Part shown: in pieces, positions 58,092 to 64,000 of the stretch | How the letters are laid out: every line of letters starts with the position of its first letter | Position numbering within the stretch: the first letter of the stretch is position 1 | NCBI GenBank assembly: GCA_010645155.1 | Contig: CM021318.1 | Span: 771,056 to 835,055 of the forward strand | DNA: 64,000 bases | Source of the DNA: Tigriopus japonicus | Lineage: Eukaryota > Arthropoda > Copepoda > Harpacticoida > Harpacticidae | Direction: 5' to 3' | The notes under the pieces: generated by a model | Database searches by the model: none | What the model saw: the letters and a program-made list of their open reading frames with translations, nothing else | Told to the model about the DNA's origin: nothing | Program-made: the position numbers and the translations under genes

Positions 58092-58117
58092 ACGTCGTCG
58101 TCGTCGTCGTTCTCGTC
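58092..58117. repeat. (GTC)n microsatellite
   Basis: About seven GTC units, slightly interrupted. Confidence 0.85.
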
Positions 58118-61100
58118 GACAACGGTGGAACCATTCGTCCGTTGTTGGACCGCTCCTCTGGAGCTCAACCTACGTGGATAGTTCGTCTTCCTTGTTCCTT
58201 CTCTCCTCAACTCAGGTTCCCTGACTTCATGGGTGTTGATCCGAAGCGAGCCGCCTTTGTTGTTCCTCGATTCAAGCCTTGAACTAGTCGTCCAACTACG
58301 TAGAGCGAAGCCTCGAACGAATGAGGAACCTCATTGACTGAGTCGAAATTGAGGAGAACGTGGGAGCGCACACTCGTCTGCTTCTACTCGATATCCTACA
58401 TCAAGACTGCGTCCATGGACCGAGTGCGCAAGCAATAGCAATGCCGGCGTTGCTCATGCCCGAAACCCAACAGAAAGAGGGCGGTTAAGGATTTCCGATA
58501 TTTTTACCTTTAGGGCACCTTTTCCGCAAGGCCCACTTCTCTTTTGGACTGACTGCGGTTGTTGGGCCGTTCGGTGGGATGGGGACGAGGGACGTGGGAC
58601 GTGAGCACTCGGAAAGTTGAGAGAACGGCAAGAAATTGAAGCCCCTTGAGCTCGACCAGGTATTTTTTCTCCGCCTCTTTCAGCGACTGCTTTTTCACAG
58701 TACAAACCATAGTGAATATACTGTACATCTCAACACAAATGGCCGAGCGAAGATCCTATCAGGTTTGCTTTTGAAAAGATTCCCCAGGTCAATGAGCGAT
58801 GATGAGAAAGGAGATTGCGTCAGTAGTGGAAACGAAACCCCCATGGGCGAAACCTGGTCTGACTTGGATTGAGTCGAACTGACTTGAGAGGGATTTCACC
58901 TTCTTGTCGTGAAAGCTGACACACATACATATGAATACTAAGTTGGGGATCAAAGAGTAATTCAATTCGACGGATTCTCTTTCACCGCTTCGAGCACTCG
59001 AGTAACTAACTTTCTCTACCAACTATATGAATGATATGATGCATGGGCGTACTAGAGGCACAAATGAGCCTCAAAATAAACTAACCCACCTCAATGAGAG
59101 AAAAAGACCTTGGCATCTCCGAATAATTACACTTGGATTAATTGCCCAAGCGCCTTTCTTTGATTGCCTTGAGGAACAAAAGCGCCCTTGATCGATTAAT
59201 GATCCAATTCATCGTTCCACGACGAAATCTGGAGCTAAGTTTGACGTGAATCCACGAAAAATGTATGCGTCTGATCAATCTAGATAGATAGATATGGGTT
59301 CATCTGAAGATTTTTTTTGTATTTCAAGCCCACGGAGAGGACATTTTTTCCAATTCCGATTTCTTAAGGGCAATCATGGTGAATTGAGGGCCTTGAGACC
59401 TACTGTTCTTGTGTTTGAGTAGAATTTCCAGAACTCTCATAGGAGCACTTACTCGTAAGTCACATTGGAAATCTGGAAAGTCCATTAATCTCTAACATGA
59501 TGATTGTAAAATTGTGCTCTGGATCAAAAGGGATCATAAATGCACTCAGATTAAGTATTTGATTTCAGATTTGATTTCGGCCAGGCAGACAAGCTCAAAG
59601 ATTCGTGCTAGTTATCTAACTTTGATTGATTCAAGTAATCCGAAAACAAATATGCTCTTTAATCCCTTTATACTTTGTCAATATTGCAGTAGATATGATT
59701 TGATCGTATAATGGATCTATTGCAAACATAAAGCGTCTTACATGTGAAAGTTGAAAAATAATTCAAAATAATAATCTTTATTGCGATATTTCTATCATTG
59801 AACAGTATAATGTACAGTTTTAGTTTATAGAGACGTAAATATTTTTTCTTATGGAGAATTTGTCCTTGGGGACGGTCCTTTTCATGGGTGGTTCTCACGA
59901 ATAAAAATATTGTACTATAAATGTTCAGGGGAAATTTGGACAACAAATGCACTCTGAATTTGCCCAAGTATTTTTGTTACTGCTAAAGAGAGTACATAGT
60001 TTTGAGGGACGATGAACACCTACGAAATACCTTTTGTCATAAACATCGTCCTCGAATATCTTAATAATAAGATTTGGTAACACATGCAAACATATTGCAG
60101 CACCTTATTTTTCATGTGTCTTCTTTATGTATCCCAAAAATAACTGTTGACAAACATATGGGCTCCTCAACAAAATGGTGTCAGAGTTACTTAGACCATC
60201 ATTTGTAACATCGCAAATCAAAATTCTGTCCTTTATTCTTACCATGCATATGACGTATTTATACTGTTGGCATTTCAACTTGTTTGAGGTTTTTGAATGT
60301 TCGTTATCCACTAGGTTTACTATCCTTCAATTTATCTAAAATAACCAGCTTGATTTTCTTGATAAAGCGGGGTAACTGAAAACTGTAGACAAAGCAAGGT
60401 GCTTTTGTTTTGAAATTGTTTTCCTTTCGATTATACGATGAGGAATGAAAAATTCAATAAAGGAAATAGATTTGTAACTACAAAAATCTAGAATTGATAA
60501 ATCAAAGAGGGTCTTTTGTTGAAATTTTTCCCGTTTTTTTGGTCAAACCTCATTCTCCATGGGGCTTGTCTGGTCTTGGTTTCGGTCACCTTGAACGGAA
60601 ACGAAATTTGGAACAAAAGTGATTTTCAAATCATTACCACAGGCAACACATCTAACTGTAACTACATGTAGCTTACATTTTAGACTTACTCAAAGGTTCT
60701 TCAACTTTGTACCTCCTAGATTGTATAACTATTTCCTTTGTTTGATGTAGAACCTAATTTTCCTCAAATACGTTTAGGCGAAGCACTTGCCATATGGAAT
60801 GTTAAAGTTTATTCAATGCTAAGCAGCAAACTTATTCCCTCAAATGAATTCAAACAATAAAATGTATAAATAATTCCGATTCAAGAACTAGCGTATAAGA
60901 TTATTCCGTTTGCTAAATTTACTTCGAGTGGTGAACCGAAAGAGACCTTAAACGGAACTGAAAGAGTCTGACCAAAAAACAAACAAAGACACGTTTTTTT
61001 GAATTGCACAGTAAAAACAAAGCAACACTTGGATGTCAAACACTATAATTTTCAAAATCTCATGTCGCAAATGAATTTCGAGACTAATCAACCGTCATCT

Positions 61101-62730
61101 TTGCTCAACATTTTGCCAAAGAAAATTACGCCTTCCAAAAATGCTCAAATTGAAGCTCGATTTCCTACTATGATGGGGAACTTTCTCCAGATATAAGCCA
61201 CAAATGGTTCTTAAATGGCTCATATCCGTCTTGGGTATTCTTTCGGTTCCAGTTTCCTGCAGTATGTCGACGTTTGAAAAATACTCAATACTACTCCAAA
61301 TCAACCCCCATATTTATAATGCATTTTCTCGATAAAAACAACGAATTATCGGTTTATAATGAACGAAGTCAGCCATCAATCAGTGCTGGAAATTTCATAC
61401 CCAGAATATCATTATGTTAAAGAAGTTTTTGGATATTTGTTTTGTCAACAATCAAGGCTTCGTTCGTTGGTCTGTTTTTTTATGGAAAGAGATATTTCCG
61501 AGGATCTCCCTAAAGTGCTTACTCGGCTCGTTTGTTCCTAATATAGAAATAAACGTAAACAATAGCATCCTAATGGCCAAGAAAAGTTCGTCGTCAGAAA
61601 TAGAAAGATATTGGATGGACATCTTGCCACAAAGTTACGTGTAAAACAATGGGAGCAAAAGTTACCCATCGCTGATTGGGGCCAAGAAGCGGCAAGTTCT
61701 CAACTTTCTTACCTTCCCAGGACTTTGGAAAGCACCAACCGCAAAAGAACTCGCACAAATACTCAATATTGACAAGTCACGGACCAAACAGATAATAATC
61801 CCAGGAACGGGAACACAAAAAGATGTTGGAAGTTTCCGGACAACGATGTGTATGTGTGTGTCGTTCTTTCCAAGTCTTTCGTCAGGAAGAGAGAAGTACA
61901 CACGCAGATGGACTCTTTTAATCTGGCAAGAATCGCTCGGAGGCTCCTTGTTCCATGACTCCAAAGGCCATCTTTGCCAGAGAAAACACAACAAAAGTGA
62001 TGAGGAGGCGAAGAAGGCGAAGGCGACGCACGACCAAGACCAACCCGAAGCTATCTCTGTTATCATTGGCCAATCAAGGCCTGACATCAGCCAAGACCAT
62101 CTGGCGTTCTTTATCTTTCCCTTTTTTCCTCTCTTGGGCCTTCATCGTCGTCTCTTTTCCGATTATGAGAAACGAGACGAGGTTGGAGGCTGAAGGGACG
62201 TGTCTCTAGATACGAACTGTAGACAGGGTGTGTATGTAACTGTGTATGTACTATGTTTTACGTTGCACTACACGGGAGCCCCGTTCCAGAGGAGTTCAGT
62301 GGAACACTAATGGATGCTGGTTGTGCTTGGATGGGCCCTTTGCTTCCGTTCTGAAAAGACTTGGAACGATCAGCTCTCATTTCCGAAGAGGACACGACGA
62401 CGATTGAGTTGCTTTTGTTTTAGTTGTTTTTGGGCAGGCATTGAGAAGACGCAGAGGTTAGTGGATGTTGCATGATCGAGATTGCTTCCGAGATTTTGGT
62501 TGGGAAACGGTAATATGGCTGGGCTTCAGTACTTATTACAATAACACCTAACTGAGATCCCTGTGAAAGAGATTGTTTTTTTCTTGGATTGTGGAACCTA
62601 AGGTCGGAGGGTTGAGCCTCTCCCAGCTAACAAAGCCAGACATCACATCGTCCAATTTATCCGATAGGCAATCTCATGTCCGGTATCAGAATGGTTCTCC
62701 GCCTGTGGGTCTAAAAGTTTCCTTTGATAA

Positions 62731-62794
62731 GGTCGGAGAGGACATTCGAACCTGGGACTTCTATCACCATTGGAAACTGCGCTAACCACGACAC
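62731..62794 (-). repeat. tRNA-derived SINE head or tRNA relic
   Basis: On the minus strand the sequence reads GGTGTCGTGGTTAGCGCAG, then GTCCCAGGTTCGAATGTCC 32 bases further on. These resemble pol III A-box and B-box elements at tRNA-like spacing. The T-arm and acceptor stems do not pair, so it is not a working tRNA. A tRNA-derived SINE head is the simplest reading; no second copy is present in the window to prove it. Confidence 0.42.
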
Positions 62795-63260
62795 CCTATT
62801 TCCTCCGTGTTATGAACTCGCAGCAATATTATCATAGAAACAGTCAATAGACAAGTGTAGTAAACGCATTTGTTGTTATTGAAATAATAACAGATAGCGA
62901 TATTTTTGTATTTTATGGCACAAAAATAACGCGTGTTTGAAGTGCAATATATTTTGATCCTTACTGCCTTCATGTTTTACGTCTGTGTTGTGTGCTCTCT
63001 GAAGGACAGAAAACATCTGCTACAAGCATAAAACTAACTTTTGTGTCGCCGATCATCCTTACTTTTCTCCATTAGCCTTAGGTAATAGTATGTTTTAAAT
63101 TGTTCTTAACGAAGGAGTCATTCATTTGCCACTTTTAAGATATTGAGTAAGAAACACTCGAATCATGATTCATTGCAGGATGCACAATCCTGCCCAATGG
63201 GGGAATAACTTGATTTTTATTGCATCATGTAAGTTTAGATCCAAGGGAAAAAGTTATAAC

Positions 63261-64000
63261 TAGGGACAGGAAATTTAAACGAATAAAACTGTCAAATTAA
63301 ACGAAAAAAGACGAATAGAATTGCCTAATAAAACGAAAAAAAACTGAAAAAAAATGCTTATAAGACGTAAAAATCGAATCAACTTCCCAAAAAGACGAAT
63401 GACACTGGTTTATAAGAAATAAGACAAATTAAGTGCAAGTACAGACGAAAAAAGGCTTTTACAACTGCTCCCCCAAAATAGACGATGCCGGGGAAAAATC
63501 TGTCTGCTTGTGCAAAAACGGCGAAATCTAGAAAATTTAAAAAAGGATGTAATTAATGGGCAAGAGATTTTCGGTAGTACATATGTCAAATAAAAACCAA
63601 GAGTTCAAAAATGCCTCTTTTTAAGGAGCGTTTCCTCTAGAGCTGAAGTCAGATATGCAGATACATTCATAGTTCTCATGGTCAGAAAGCTTTTTCAGCC
63701 GGAAGTAATAGGAAGCAAATAGTCACGGTTGAAGGATCAATGGAACAGTGTAATCCAGGTTTGTAGCCGCTTTTTTAAATGTTGCGCTGGGGCCTCGCTC
63801 CCACTTTTTTCCGCCTGTGGTAGCTTGGAAAAAGTGTAAGTGGTTCAGTTAAAAAGTGATTAATCAGACTTGTGTTAAACCTATTGTCAAAATGAGCACA
63901 GAATTGACTAGGGTAGAGACATATGTAAGTCATCAAACAACCGATCTCAAAATTGGTTGGTGAAATGTTGAGCATTTTGGGATCTAAAACGATGATCTCC
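63261..64000. mobile_element. Second copy of the TAGGGACAG hAT-type element, partial
   Basis: It starts TAGGGACAGG and follows the element at 18023 almost motif by motif (CGAATAAAACTGTCAAAT, AAACGAAAAAAGACG, AAACGGCGAAATCTAGAAAA, GTAGTACATATGTCAAATAA). Similarity is clear to about 63690. It lacks the 293-bp insertion found in the other copy. From the length of that copy its right end should fall just beyond the window. Confidence 0.82.

Larger units (their letters stand above)
55474..62730. other. Region upstream of PDE1 distal exon, no gene recognised
   Basis: The first part should hold the distal PDE1 5' UTR and promoter. Simple repeats (GA at 55848-55860 and 55915-55931, CT at 57304-57330, GTC at 58092-58117) cluster in a GC-richer stretch at 55.7-58.9 kb. 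A minus-strand frame at 58513-58728 begins with an ATG and encodes CTVKKQSLKEAEKKYLVELK but meets a stop just before a donor-like site, so it is not called. 59500-61600 is AT-rich and looks like old non-coding sequence. Confidence 0.45.

Noticed and set aside
60533..60985. Inverted TTTTTTGGTCA / TGACCAAAAAA ends
   Set aside because: Only about ten bases of mostly T-rich similarity and no target duplication, so chance is likely.
61662..62087. 141-residue minus-strand frame with a hydrophobic stretch
   Set aside because: No recognisable family, overlaps similar-length frames on the other strand and lacks supporting signals.

Overview
The window is eukaryotic nuclear DNA from an invertebrate, most likely an arthropod and plausibly a crustacean such as a copepod. 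The evidence is GT-AG introns, AT-rich intergenic DNA with GC-richer exons, several families of cut-and-paste DNA transposons, a jockey-like LINE fragment, and a gene set of TMEM9, a C2H2 zinc-finger protein, SPT20, a secreted PAN/kelch protein and PDE1. No base-level feature fixes the species, so the taxon is inference. Genes were recognised by remembered family features; no search was run.

Layout. 1-6458 is gene-poor and holds a complete but dead mariner (3843-5127) and small terminal-inverted-repeat (TIR) elements. 6459-8561 holds TMEM9 and, 87 bp downstream on the same strand, a five-finger zinc-finger gene with an AG acceptor-like tract between them. 9537-14505 is SPT20 (SUPT20H), with a spliced 5' leader, a short uORF and a 4.5-kb coding exon encoding a very long Q/P/S-rich tail. 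14506-22138 is a transposon graveyard: a 552-bp hAT-type element, then a long-TIR mariner relic interrupted by a hAT-type element that is itself interrupted by a 293-bp element. 22139-23581 is a single-exon gene for a secreted PAN/apple plus kelch protein.

25398-55473 on the minus strand is one gene, a Ca2+/calmodulin-dependent cyclic-nucleotide phosphodiesterase (PDE1). I reconstructed eleven common coding exons plus two alternative first exons, 55281-55473 and 37861-38161. Both first exons end in the same phase and join to the exon at 37489-37605, giving predicted proteins of 816 and 852 residues. All intron boundaries are GT-AG and all phases agree. Its introns carry a 968-bp hAT-type element, a TA-flanked MITE and a 248-bp hAT-type MITE with a perfect target-site duplication. 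The 17-kb first intron and the region upstream of exon 1 (55474-64000) contain no gene I can recognise, only microsatellites, a tRNA-like SINE candidate and, at the right edge, a second copy of the hAT family seen at 18 kb.

The genes are ordinary housekeeping or signalling genes and form no pathway. The most informative structures are the three-level nested transposon insertion, checkable against its sister copy at 63.26 kb, the alternative-promoter architecture of PDE1, and the possible TMEM9/zinc-finger operon. I saw no convincing new defence or enzymatic system.
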